The position numbers were made by a program, and so were the translations under genes. DNA of 6,354 bases from Lachnospiraceae bacterium (lineage in GTDB: Bacteria > Bacillota_A > Clostridia > Lachnospirales > Lachnospiraceae): the NCBI GenBank assembly GCA_017620055.1, contig JAFZRD010000049.1, forward strand, positions 1 through 6,354, in the 5' to 3' direction. The notes under the pieces are model-generated. The model had not been told where the DNA came from. It saw only the letters and a program-made list of their open reading frames with translations, and searched no databases. Below, one piece after another: positions 1 to 5,781 of the stretch. Within the stretch, counting starts at the first letter, position 1; every line of letters begins with the position of its first letter.

Positions 1-1
1 G

Positions 2-1069
2 ATCCTGAACAGGGACGGACAGGAGCGGGAGATGTCCGTGGGGGATCTGCCGGATGACGCCGAGTATGAGGAACTGTACGCCGACGCAAGATTTGAGAAG
101 GTGAACAGGGAACTGCTGACGGCCATGATCGCAAGCAGACGATTTGCTCAAGTGGCGCTCCATGACTATGTCAACATCGTTGATCCCAAGTGGGAGATCC
201 AGTTTTCGGCGATAACCTGCGTGTTTGAGAACGGTTTTGTATATGTGGCGTTTCGGGGAACGGATGAGACACTCACGGGCTGGAAAGAAGACTTCAATAT
301 GGCCTTTATGACGCCGGTCCCGGCACAGACCAAGGCCGTACAGTACTTAAATATGGCGGCATCGCGCGTCGGCGGAGAGATTACTGTCGGAGGCCACTCA
401 AAGGGCGGCAATCTCGCGGTCTACGCTTCGATGATGTGCAATCCTTCCGTTCGTGACAGGATAACTGACATTTACTCGCACGACGGGCCGGGGTTTGCCG
501 AGGGAGTTCTCGAAAGCAAAGAGTTCGATATTATCAGAGACAGGATAAGAAAGACCGTACCGGGTTCATCGGTTGTCGGAATGGTGTTGCAGACCCAGGA
601 AAACTATGAGGTTGTAAGATCGCGTAATATCGGTCTCCTGCAGCACAACCCGTTCAACTGGGTAGTGGACGGTGTGGCATTTAAGAAGGAAGCCGGGATA
701 AACAGACGCGCGTATGTCAAGGATGTATCGGTTAACCGGTGGATAGCGGGTATGAGCAATGAAAAGCGACAGGAATTCGTGGAGATACTGTTTGAGATAA
801 TCCGCGGATCGGGAGTCAATGACCTGAACGACCTGAAGGATGAGCCTGTTGCCGCCGGAAAAGGGATAATGGACACTCTTCAGGCTATGGATGACGAAGA
901 AGTTGAAGTGCTTGCCGGGATCATTAAGGACATTGCAAATACCATGAAGGATACCGTAAAGGAATATGTATCCGGCATGGTGGACGAAGAAGTTGAGAAA
1001 TACAAAGCCATCTATGATAAAGCGATCACAAAGATCAATGGTTTTATAAAAGGTGATTTAGGGTTATAA
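2..1069 (+). CDS. DUF2974 (Mbeg1-like) alpha/beta-hydrolase-fold protein, 5' partial
   Basis: The frame is open to the left edge, and the ATG at 32 is probably internal. Family members usually have several dozen more N-terminal residues, which would lie outside the window. About 355 codons are present. Counting from the Met at 32, the protein shows a VAFRGTD strand, a WKEDFNM segment, then a nucleophile elbow [10 protein letters not shown] with Ser123. SHDGPGF follows with Asp151, and QHNPFNW with His205; Ser-Asp-His is a plausible lipase-type triad. The C-terminal roughly 100 residues are helical and acidic, with DEEVE occurring twice (near 891-905 and 984-998). No signal peptide can be judged because the N-terminus is missing. 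Such proteins are common in Firmicutes, but the substrate is unknown, so I assign no specific function. The stop lies 8 nt before cysE, so read-through transcription into the next gene is likely. The family call is confident; enzymatic activity is inferred. Confidence 0.85.
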   Translation: MLNRDGQEREMSVGDLPDDAEYEELYADARFEKVNRELLTAMIASRRFAQVALHDYVNIVDPKWEIQFSAITCVFENGFVYVAFRGTDETLTGWKEDFNMAFMTPVPAQTKAVQYLNMAASRVGGEITVGGHSKGGNLAVYASMMCNPSVRDRITDIYSHDGPGFAEGVLESKEFDIIRDRIRKTVPGSSVVGMVLQTQENYEVVRSRNIGLLQHNPFNWVVDGVAFKKEAGINRRAYVKDVSVNRWIAGMSNEKRQEFVEILFEIIRGSGVNDLNDLKDEPVAAGKGIMDTLQAMDDEEVEVLAGIIKDIANTMKDTVKEYVSGMVDEEVEKYKAIYDKAITKINGFIKGDLGL

Positions 1070-1070
1070 T
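1043..1070 (+). promoter_or_regulatory. Candidate sigma-A promoter ahead of cysE (TTTATA-N16-TATAAT)
   Basis: A perfect -10 hexamer TATAAT sits at 1065-1070, overlapping the stop codon of the DUF2974 gene. A TTTATA sequence at 1043-1048 matches the -35 consensus at four of six positions with a 16-nt spacer. There is no extended -10 TG. Transcription would start near 1077-1078, at or next to the cysE ATG, giving a leaderless or nearly leaderless mRNA. The -10 box is seen directly. Promoter function is inferred and could be a chance match in AT-rich codons. Confidence 0.3.
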
Positions 1071-1077
1071 ATACGTC

Positions 1078-1749
1078 ATGGGCTTCATAAAGAGGATAAA
1101 AAACGAGATATCGATCGTTAAGGAACGCGATCCGGCCATTCATTCGGCCATGGAGGTGTTCCTGTATCCGTCGTTCAAGGTAATGCTGCATTACCGGCTG
1201 GCGCACAAGCTGTACCTGAAGAAACACTATTTTCTTGCAAGGTGGATATCGCAGCGTGCAGCCAGAAAGACGGGCATAGAGATCCATCCCGGCGCAAAGA
1301 TAGGTGACGGGTTCTTCATCGATCACGGTATCGGTGTCATAATCGGCGAGACGACAGAAATAGGCGACAACGTCACGCTCTATCAGGGAGTAACGCTTGG
1401 AGGTACCGGTAAAGAGACCGGAAAGCGTCATCCGACCATATGCGATAACGTCATGATATCCGCGGGGGCAAAAGTCCTTGGCTCGTTTACTATAGGCGAG
1501 AATTCCAAGATCGGTGCCGGGTCGGTCGTTCTCGAGGAAGTTCCCCCGAACTCAACTGTTGTCGGTGTTCCGGGACATGTGATAAAGCGTGGCGATACTT
1601 CTATTCCCAGAGAGACTCTCGACCAGACGGATCTTCCGGATCCGGTCCAGGAAGATATCACGCTTCTCAAGAAAGAAAATACGGAGCTTACAAGCCGTCT
1701 GCTTATGCTCGAAGACGAAGTAAAGCGGCTTAAGAAGTCTGATAAATGA
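1078..1749 (+). CDS. cysE: Serine O-acetyltransferase (short Firmicutes type)
   Basis: This enzyme transfers an acetyl group from acetyl-CoA to L-serine, giving O-acetylserine, the committed step of cysteine synthesis in the cytoplasm. The 223-residue protein has a short helical N-terminal domain (about 1-60) and a left-handed beta-helix of hexapeptide repeats (about 67-170). [21 protein letters not shown] and [11 protein letters not shown] are clear. Asp82-His83 matches the conserved DH pair with the catalytic His, and Glu68 takes the acidic position before HPGA. Residues about 190-220 form a charged, heptad-like helix ([20 protein letters not shown]) ending in LKKSDK. The terminal Ile that docks into O-acetylserine sulfhydrylase in longer enzymes is absent. 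The ATG at 1078 gives the family's usual N-terminus (FIKRIKNEI, then ERDPA), but no Shine-Dalgarno stands close upstream. It lies 8 nt after the upstream stop and 21 nt before nadE. Feedback inhibition by cysteine is a family trait, not visible here. Confidence 0.95.
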   Translation: MGFIKRIKNEISIVKERDPAIHSAMEVFLYPSFKVMLHYRLAHKLYLKKHYFLARWISQRAARKTGIEIHPGAKIGDGFFIDHGIGVIIGETTEIGDNVTLYQGVTLGGTGKETGKRHPTICDNVMISAGAKVLGSFTIGENSKIGAGSVVLEEVPPNSTVVGVPGHVIKRGDTSIPRETLDQTDLPDPVQEDITLLKKENTELTSRLLMLEDEVKRLKKSDK

Positions 1750-1756
1750 CCATGTC

Positions 1757-1763
1757 GGAAAGG
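1757..1763 (+). promoter_or_regulatory. Ribosome binding site of nadE
   Basis: GGAAAGG lies 7 nt before the ATG at 1771. It selects that start over the out-of-frame ATG at 1752, which is nearer the cysE stop. Confidence 0.6.
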
Positions 1764-1770
1764 CAGTTTC

Positions 1771-2511
1771 ATGTTTGATGCTGGCAAAGTAAAAGACGAA
1801 TGCGTTAAGTGGATACGGGATTTCTTCGAGGAGAACGGGAAAGGATGCAACGCGGTGCTCGGGATATCCGGAGGTAAGGATTCTTCGGTTGCCGCAGCCC
1901 TGTGCGTTGAGGCGCTTGGCAGGGATCGTGTTATCGGCGTACTGATGCCGAACCGCGAGCAGGCGGATATCGATATGGCACACCTTCTGTGCGATCATCT
2001 CGGGATAAAGAAATATGTCATAAATGTAGGGGAAGCGATCGACGGCGTTAAGAATGCGATACCGTTCGACCTGGCGGAGCAGAGCATCATCAATCTTCCG
2101 CCCAGAATCAGGATGGCAACGCTCTATGCGGTTTCCCAGAGCATGAACGGAAGGGTCGTCAACACCTGCAATCTGTCTGAGGATTGGGTAGGTTATGCGA
2201 CGAGGTACGGAGACGCGGCAGGTGATTTTTCCCCTCTTTCGCATTTGACGGTGCAGGAAGTCAAGGCTGTCGGAAGGGTGCTCGGTCTTCCCGATGTGCT
2301 CGTTGACAAGCCTCCGATCGACGGACTGTGCGGCAGGACCGACGAAGACAATCTCGGATTCACGTATGCGGTTCTTGACAGATATATAAGGACAGGCGAG
2401 ATCGACGATCCCGAAACGAAGGAGATCATTGACAGAAAGCATAAGGCGAATGTATTCAAATTAAAGCCTATGCCGGCGTTTGATCCCAAGATTGATATTA
2501 AGGCGGAATAG
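1771..2511 (+). CDS. nadE: NAD+ synthetase, ammonia-dependent
   Basis: This enzyme performs the last step of NAD+ biosynthesis: it adenylates nicotinic acid adenine dinucleotide with ATP, then amidates it. The 246-residue protein is a single N-type ATP pyrophosphatase domain. The PP-loop is SGGKDSS at residues 33-39. NTCNLSEDW (131-139) leads into [17 protein letters not shown], the region matching the family's NKSE...T.YGD signature. KPPIDGL (180-186) is followed by [11 protein letters not shown], and the end is [18 protein letters not shown]. No nitrilase-like glutaminase domain is attached, so free ammonia, or ammonia from an unlinked glutaminase, should be the nitrogen donor. It is slightly shorter than the B. 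subtilis enzyme. Other PP-loop ATPases share the first motif, but the C-terminal motifs favour NadE. It lies between cysE and ispF with gaps of 21 and 10 nt, so it is probably co-transcribed with them. Confidence 0.93.
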   Translation: MFDAGKVKDECVKWIRDFFEENGKGCNAVLGISGGKDSSVAAALCVEALGRDRVIGVLMPNREQADIDMAHLLCDHLGIKKYVINVGEAIDGVKNAIPFDLAEQSIINLPPRIRMATLYAVSQSMNGRVVNTCNLSEDWVGYATRYGDAAGDFSPLSHLTVQEVKAVGRVLGLPDVLVDKPPIDGLCGRTDEDNLGFTYAVLDRYIRTGEIDDPETKEIIDRKHKANVFKLKPMPAFDPKIDIKAE

Positions 2512-2515
2512 GAAA
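2510..2515 (+). promoter_or_regulatory. Ribosome binding site fixing the ispF start
   Basis: AGGAAA overlaps the last two bases of the nadE stop and lies 6 nt before the ATG at 2522. It supports that start, which gives the canonical IspF N-terminus [12 protein letters not shown], over an in-frame TTG at 2480 that would add 14 non-conserved residues. Confidence 0.6.
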
Positions 2516-2521
2516 AATCAT

Positions 2522-3148
2522 ATGCGGATAGGAACGGGTTACGACGTGCACCGTCTCGGGCCGGACAGAAAGCTTATTGTCGGCGGTGTTGAGATACCAT
2601 ATGAACTGGGCCTTGTGGGGCATTCGGATGCGGATGTTCTGCTTCATGCGATAATGGATGCGCTGCTTGGAGCTGCGGCTCTCGGTGATATCGGAAAGCA
2701 TTTTCCGGATACGGATGAGAAGTACAGAGGTATCTCTTCGCTTAAACTTCTTGCTCATGTAGCGGATCTTCTGGAAGAAAATCACTTCATCATCGAGAAC
2801 ATCGATGCCACGATAATCGCGCAGCGGCCAAAAATGAGACCCTACATTGATACGATGCGTGAGAATATCGCAAAGACGCTCGGTATCGAGATCTCACAGG
2901 TAAATGTCAAGGCTACAACCGAGGAAGGACTCGGGTTTACCGGAAGCGGTGAAGGGATAAGTTCGCAGGCTGTGTGTCTGCTGTATGCGGTGGATGAGCT
3001 TTGTGAGGACAGCGTTCCGATAGGAGCCGGACGCGACTGCGCGGGATGTTCCGGTTGCCCGGCTGCCGATACCGGTAAGGCTTCTAAGAAATACAAAAAA
3101 GAAAAAAAGAAAGACAAGAAGAAGGCAAAGAAGAAAGACGGGAAATAA
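2522..3148 (+). CDS. ispF: 2-C-methyl-D-erythritol 2,4-cyclodiphosphate synthase with Cys/Lys-rich C-terminal tail
   Basis: This MEP-pathway enzyme cyclises CDP-ME 2-phosphate to MEcPP and releases CMP. Family members are trimers with a zinc ion in each active site. The core (1-154) is canonical: [11 protein letters not shown] gives zinc ligands Asp8 and His10, His42 lies in [25 protein letters not shown] and RPKM are present, and [17 protein letters not shown] forms the nucleotide-binding region. The numbering matches the E. coli enzyme. IspF proteins normally end near residue 155-160. This one runs to 208 with an added tail: Cys161, then a CAGCSGC cluster (Cys173, 176, 179), then about 20 residues that are mostly lysine. 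The tail is in frame with a clean stop, so it appears real rather than a visible frameshift error. Its role is unknown; metal binding or RNA or acidic-partner contact are guesses. The start is set by the ribosome site at 2510-2515 and by homology. Confidence 0.95.
   Translation: MRIGTGYDVHRLGPDRKLIVGGVEIPYELGLVGHSDADVLLHAIMDALLGAAALGDIGKHFPDTDEKYRGISSLKLLAHVADLLEENHFIIENIDATIIAQRPKMRPYIDTMRENIAKTLGIEISQVNVKATTEEGLGFTGSGEGISSQAVCLLYAVDELCEDSVPIGAGRDCAGCSGCPAADTGKASKKYKKEKKKDKKKAKKKDGK
2984..3145 (+). other. Region encoding the non-canonical IspF tail (Cx2Cx2C plus poly-Lys)
   Basis: These codons specify IspF residues 155-208, beyond the usual end of the domain. The first part is acidic and hydrophobic with one Cys, the middle holds CAGCSGCP, and the end is Lys-rich with Asp, Glu and Ala interruptions. 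From about 3080 the DNA is almost pure purine on the + strand, with an A6 run (3095-3100) and an A7 run (3102-3108). Confidence 0.7.
3103..3109 (+). promoter_or_regulatory. Candidate -1 ribosomal slippery heptamer A AAA AAG in ispF
   Basis: The heptamer is in the correct phase: IspF codons Lys195 AAA and Lys196 AAG are preceded by the final A of a GAA codon. This is the dnaX-type X XXY YYZ sequence. After a -1 shift the frame has no stop from 3109 to the cysS ATG at 3163 and is the same frame as cysS. The predicted product is an IspF-CysS fusion of about 693 residues. I see no strong stimulatory hairpin downstream, where the sequence is purine-rich, and no well-placed internal Shine-Dalgarno upstream. 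The motif is directly visible; frameshifting is inferred. Confidence 0.3.
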
Positions 3149-3150
3149 AC

Positions 3151-3158
3151 AGGGGAAG
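3151..3158 (+). promoter_or_regulatory. Ribosome binding site of cysS
   Basis: AGGGGAAG lies 4 nt before the ATG at 3163, and its AGGGG core is 7 nt away. It is the strongest Shine-Dalgarno in the window and supports independent initiation of cysS. Confidence 0.65.
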
Positions 3159-3162
3159 AGTC

Positions 3163-4602
3163 ATGAAATTATACAATTCACTTACGAAAAAAGTCGAGGA
3201 ATTTGTTCCGAACACTCCGGGAAAGGTCGGCATGTACACATGCGGGCCTACTGTTTACCATTTCGCGCATATTGGGAACCTTCGGAGCTACCTGATGGAG
3301 GATGTGCTTGAGAAACTTCTCAGATACAGCGGTTACGACGTCAAGCGTGTCATGAACATCACGGATGTAGGCCATCTGTCTTCTGATGCCGATACGGGTG
3401 AGGACAAGATGCTCAAAGGCGCAAAGCGTGAACACAAGACTGTTATGGAGATCGCGAAGTTCTATACGGACGCGTTCTTTGCCGACTGCGCAAAACTGAA
3501 CATCAAGACACCCGATGTGGTTGAGCCTGCGACAAACTGCATTCCCGAGTTCATCCATATGATCGAGGTTCTGCTTGAAAAAGGCTATGCGTACAAGGCC
3601 GGAGAGAACGTCTACTTTGATACTTCGAAGCTGAAGGAATACTATGTGTTCGGCAATCAGAGCGAGGAAGAGCTCATGGTCGGTGTGAGGGACGATGTCA
3701 CCGAGGATGAGAATAAACGGAACAAGAATGATTTTGTCCTGTGGTTTACGAAATCAAAGTTCGAAGACCAGGCGTTAAAATGGGACAGCCCCTGGGGCGT
3801 AGGTTACCCGGGCTGGCATATCGAGTGTTCGTGCATCAGCATGAAGCATCTCGGGGAGTATATGGATATCCACTGCGGCGGCGTTGACAACATCTTTCCG
3901 CATCACACGAACGAGATCGCACAGTCTGAGTCTTACACGGGCCATAAATGGTGTAATTACTGGTTCCATGTGCACCATCTTAACGATGAGACGGGTAAGA
4001 TGAGCAAGTCAAAAGGCGAGTTTCTGACCGTATCGCTCCTTGAGGAAAAGGGCTACGATCCAATCGTGTACCGCCTGTTCACGTTGCAGAGCCACTACCG
4101 CAAGCCGCTCGTGTTCTCGTATGAGGCACTTGATCAGGCTGCGCAGACATATAAGAAACTTAAAAATCGCATCGCCGCACTAGCTGACGACGGTCCGGTC
4201 GATGAGGCTGCAAAAAAAGAATGGCATGACAAGTTCGCCGAAGTCGTCGGAAACGATGTCAACACCGCTATGGGCTTAACACTTGTGTATGACGTGCTCA
4301 AGTCGGATGCGAACGGGGCGACGAAGAGAGCCGTGATAGGTGATTTTGACTACGTTCTGGGACTAAAGCTCCTAGAGCCTGTTTCCGGACCGGGTGCAGG
4401 CACTTCAGCTTCGGGGGACGGAAATGATCACGCCGGTGAAGATCCCGCATTTGTGGCGCATGTGGAAGAGAAGATCGCCGAGAGGGCCGCAGCCAAGAAA
4501 GAGAAGAACTTCGCACTCGCGGATGAGATCAGGGCTCAGCTTCTGGCCGAAGGGGTCGTCCTCAAGGATACCCGCGAAGGGGTTCTGTGGGAAAGACAGT
4601 AA
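3163..4602 (+). CDS. cysS: Cysteinyl-tRNA synthetase
   Basis: This class I aminoacyl-tRNA synthetase attaches cysteine to tRNA-Cys. The 479-residue protein shows CGPTVY with Cys27, the HIGH-type signature HIGN (36-39) and the KMSKS loop at 279-283. The zinc site that selects cysteine is complete: Cys27, Cys222 (IECSC), His247 and Glu251 (PHHTNE). Residues about 160-190 (SEEELMVGVRDDVTEDENK) form an insertion before FVLWF that is typical of Clostridia enzymes and shifts the zinc ligands about 13 positions relative to E. coli. The C-terminal anticodon-side domain contains a Gly/Ser/Ala/Asp-rich linker (about 407-427) before the last helix and the KDTREGVLW end. The start is supported by a strong ribosome site, 14 nt after ispF. 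The mrnC start follows its stop by 3 nt, so coupled translation is likely. Pairing with cysE in one operon fits cysteine supply and use. Confidence 0.97.
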   Translation: MKLYNSLTKKVEEFVPNTPGKVGMYTCGPTVYHFAHIGNLRSYLMEDVLEKLLRYSGYDVKRVMNITDVGHLSSDADTGEDKMLKGAKREHKTVMEIAKFYTDAFFADCAKLNIKTPDVVEPATNCIPEFIHMIEVLLEKGYAYKAGENVYFDTSKLKEYYVFGNQSEEELMVGVRDDVTEDENKRNKNDFVLWFTKSKFEDQALKWDSPWGVGYPGWHIECSCISMKHLGEYMDIHCGGVDNIFPHHTNEIAQSESYTGHKWCNYWFHVHHLNDETGKMSKSKGEFLTVSLLEEKGYDPIVYRLFTLQSHYRKPLVFSYEALDQAAQTYKKLKNRIAALADDGPVDEAAKKEWHDKFAEVVGNDVNTAMGLTLVYDVLKSDANGATKRAVIGDFDYVLGLKLLEPVSGPGAGTSASGDGNDHAGEDPAFVAHVEEKIAERAAAKKEKNFALADEIRAQLLAEGVVLKDTREGVLWERQ

Positions 4603-4605
4603 ATA

Positions 4606-5025
4606 ATGATAGACAGGATCAAAGAACAATTCGGTCTTACAGGGAGCGATCCGGGCCAGTATTCACCGCTTGCTCTCGCATTTATCGGTGACAGCATTTA
4701 CGGTGCGGTAGCAAAGAGTGTGGTCACGCTTCGCGGAAACTGTCCGGCTAATTCACTTGACCGAAAGGCCGTGAAATATGTAAAGGCGGTCAGCCAGGCA
4801 AAAGCGGTCGATCATCTGCTCGATAACGGGCTTCTCACGGACGAAGAGATCGCTGTATACAAACGCGGCAGGAACGCCAATTCACCGACATCGGCCAAGA
4901 ACGCGCCGATCGGTGACTATCGCAAGGCCACGGGCCTTGAGGCACTCATCGGATTCCTGTACCTGCGCGGAGACATGGACCGGGTGGTGAACCTGGTCAA
5001 GGAATCAATAGATCATCTGGACTGA
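4606..5025 (+). CDS. mrnC: Mini-ribonuclease III
   Basis: Mini-III is a dsRNA endonuclease related to RNase III. In B. subtilis it trims the ends of the 23S rRNA precursor. The 139-residue protein consists of the RNase III catalytic domain alone, with no dsRNA-binding domain, as is normal for the family. SPLALAFIGDSIY contains the metal-binding Asp29, and KRGRNANS begins at Lys86. ATGLEALIGFLYL contains the second acidic residue, Glu112. The ATG is 3 nt after the cysS stop. A weak GGGAAAG (4589-4595) inside the end of cysS could serve as ribosome site, but translational coupling seems likely. It is followed 18 nt later by rlmB, another 23S rRNA maturation gene, the same pairing as in B. subtilis. 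Confidence 0.94.
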   Translation: MIDRIKEQFGLTGSDPGQYSPLALAFIGDSIYGAVAKSVVTLRGNCPANSLDRKAVKYVKAVSQAKAVDHLLDNGLLTDEEIAVYKRGRNANSPTSAKNAPIGDYRKATGLEALIGFLYLRGDMDRVVNLVKESIDHLD

Positions 5026-5043
5026 GCATCGTTTAAAGAAAAC

Positions 5044-5781
5044 ATGGCATACGAAGAATTCACAATTGAAGGACGAAATGCCGTAACGGAGGCATTAAGA
5101 GCAGGAAAGCCGATCGATCGGCTTTTCATTCTTGACGGTTGCAATGACGGCCCTGTATCGACGATCAAGCGCGAGGCAAAGAAGAGAGATGTGCCTGTCA
5201 AGTTTGTCGACAAGGACAGGCTCGATCATATGAGCGAGACCGGGCATCACCAGGGTGTCATCGCAAGGTGTGCGGCCTACGAGTATGCCGAGGTTGACGA
5301 TATTCTTGCAAAGGCCAGGGAGAAAGGTGAGGATCCGTTCATTGTGCTGCTTGATAATATCGAGGATCCGCACAATCTCGGTGCGATAATAAGAAGTGCC
5401 AATCTGGCCGGTGCGCACGGCGTCATAATCCCGAAGAACCGTGCGGTGGGGCTGACGGCCACGGTTGCAAGAACAAGCGCCGGAGCGCTTAACTATACGC
5501 CTGTAGCCAAGGTCACGAACCTGACAAGAACTATAGAAGACCTCAAGAAACAGGGTATCTGGTTCGCCTGCGCCGACATGGATGGTGAGGCTATGTACAA
5601 CGTCAATCTCAAGGGACCGATCGGACTTGTGATCGGAAACGAAGGCGAGGGAGTAAGCCGCCTTGTCAAGGAGAAATGCGACTATGTATGCGCGATCCCG
5701 ATGAAGGGAGACATTGACTCGCTTAATGCATCAGTGGCAGCAGGCATTTTGATGTATGAGGTGGTTAGGCAAAGGGCATGA
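5044..5781 (+). CDS. rlmB: 23S rRNA 2'-O-ribose methyltransferase, SpoU/TrmH family (RlmB-like)
   Basis: This SAM-dependent enzyme probably methylates a ribose 2'-OH in 23S rRNA; in E. coli RlmB the target is Gm2251 in the peptidyl-transferase P loop. The 245-residue protein has an N-terminal substrate-binding domain (about 1-75, starting FTIEGRNAVTEAL) and a C-terminal SPOUT knot domain. Motif 1 is DNIEDPHNLGAIIRSA (from 104), with Asn111 and Arg117. Motif 2 is VIGNEGEGVSRLV, with Asn199-Glu200. Motif 3 is SLNASVAAGILMYE, with Ser226, Asn228 and Ser230. All expected catalytic and SAM-site residues are present. The exact target nucleotide is inferred from family and context, and a tRNA or other rRNA site cannot be excluded. 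No clear Shine-Dalgarno precedes the ATG, only an A-rich AAAGAAAAC. The last 4 bases overlap the sigH start (ATGA). A perfect palindrome lies near its 5' end (5106-5125). Confidence 0.92.
   Translation: MAYEEFTIEGRNAVTEALRAGKPIDRLFILDGCNDGPVSTIKREAKKRDVPVKFVDKDRLDHMSETGHHQGVIARCAAYEYAEVDDILAKAREKGEDPFIVLLDNIEDPHNLGAIIRSANLAGAHGVIIPKNRAVGLTATVARTSAGALNYTPVAKVTNLTRTIEDLKKQGIWFACADMDGEAMYNVNLKGPIGLVIGNEGEGVSRLVKEKCDYVCAIPMKGDIDSLNASVAAGILMYEVVRQRA
5106..5125 (+). repeat. Perfect 20-bp palindrome followed by T, early in rlmB
   Basis: The sequence is its own reverse complement, with core GCCGATCGATCGGC flanked by AAA on the left and TTT on the right, then one more T. As RNA it can fold into a stem with a TCGA loop followed by U residues, resembling an intrinsic terminator or attenuator. 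It begins 62 nt after the first base of the rlmB start codon and encodes KPIDRL, a sequence plausible for the family. Confidence 0.6.

Noticed and set aside
1061..1078. Possible terminator or T-box leader before cysE
   Set aside because: Only 8 nt separate the genes and no hairpin with a T run or T-box elements is present.
1012..1431. 139-codon minus-strand frame opposite cysE
   Set aside because: It is antisense to the conserved SAT hexapeptide region, with no recognisable domain.
1631..1655. ATCTTCC/GGAAGAT inverted repeat with an inner CCGGATCCGG in cysE
   Set aside because: It is an imperfect structure inside coding sequence with no T tract or gene boundary, so no function can be supported.
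1552..2442. 296-codon open frame on the minus strand opposite cysE 3' end and nadE
   Set aside because: It lies antisense to well-recognised nadE and cysE motifs and its translation resembles no family I know. Codon bias of the + strand genes explains the long open frame.
2480..2521. Upstream in-frame TTG start for ispF
   Set aside because: It would add 14 residues absent from IspF and overlap nadE, while the ATG at 2522 has a ribosome site and gives the canonical N-terminus.
4394..4606. 70-codon + strand frame overlapping the cysS 3' end
   Set aside because: It is out of frame with the CysRS C-terminal domain and has an Arg/Lys/Pro-rich shadow composition.
4923..4939. 7-bp inverted repeat (CAAGGCC/GGCCTTG, 3-nt loop) in mrnC
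   Set aside because: It falls in codons for the conserved KATGLEA motif, has no T run, and is short enough to be chance.
5095..5418. 107-codon minus-strand frame opposite rlmB
   Set aside because: It is antisense to a clear SpoU methyltransferase and no motif is seen.
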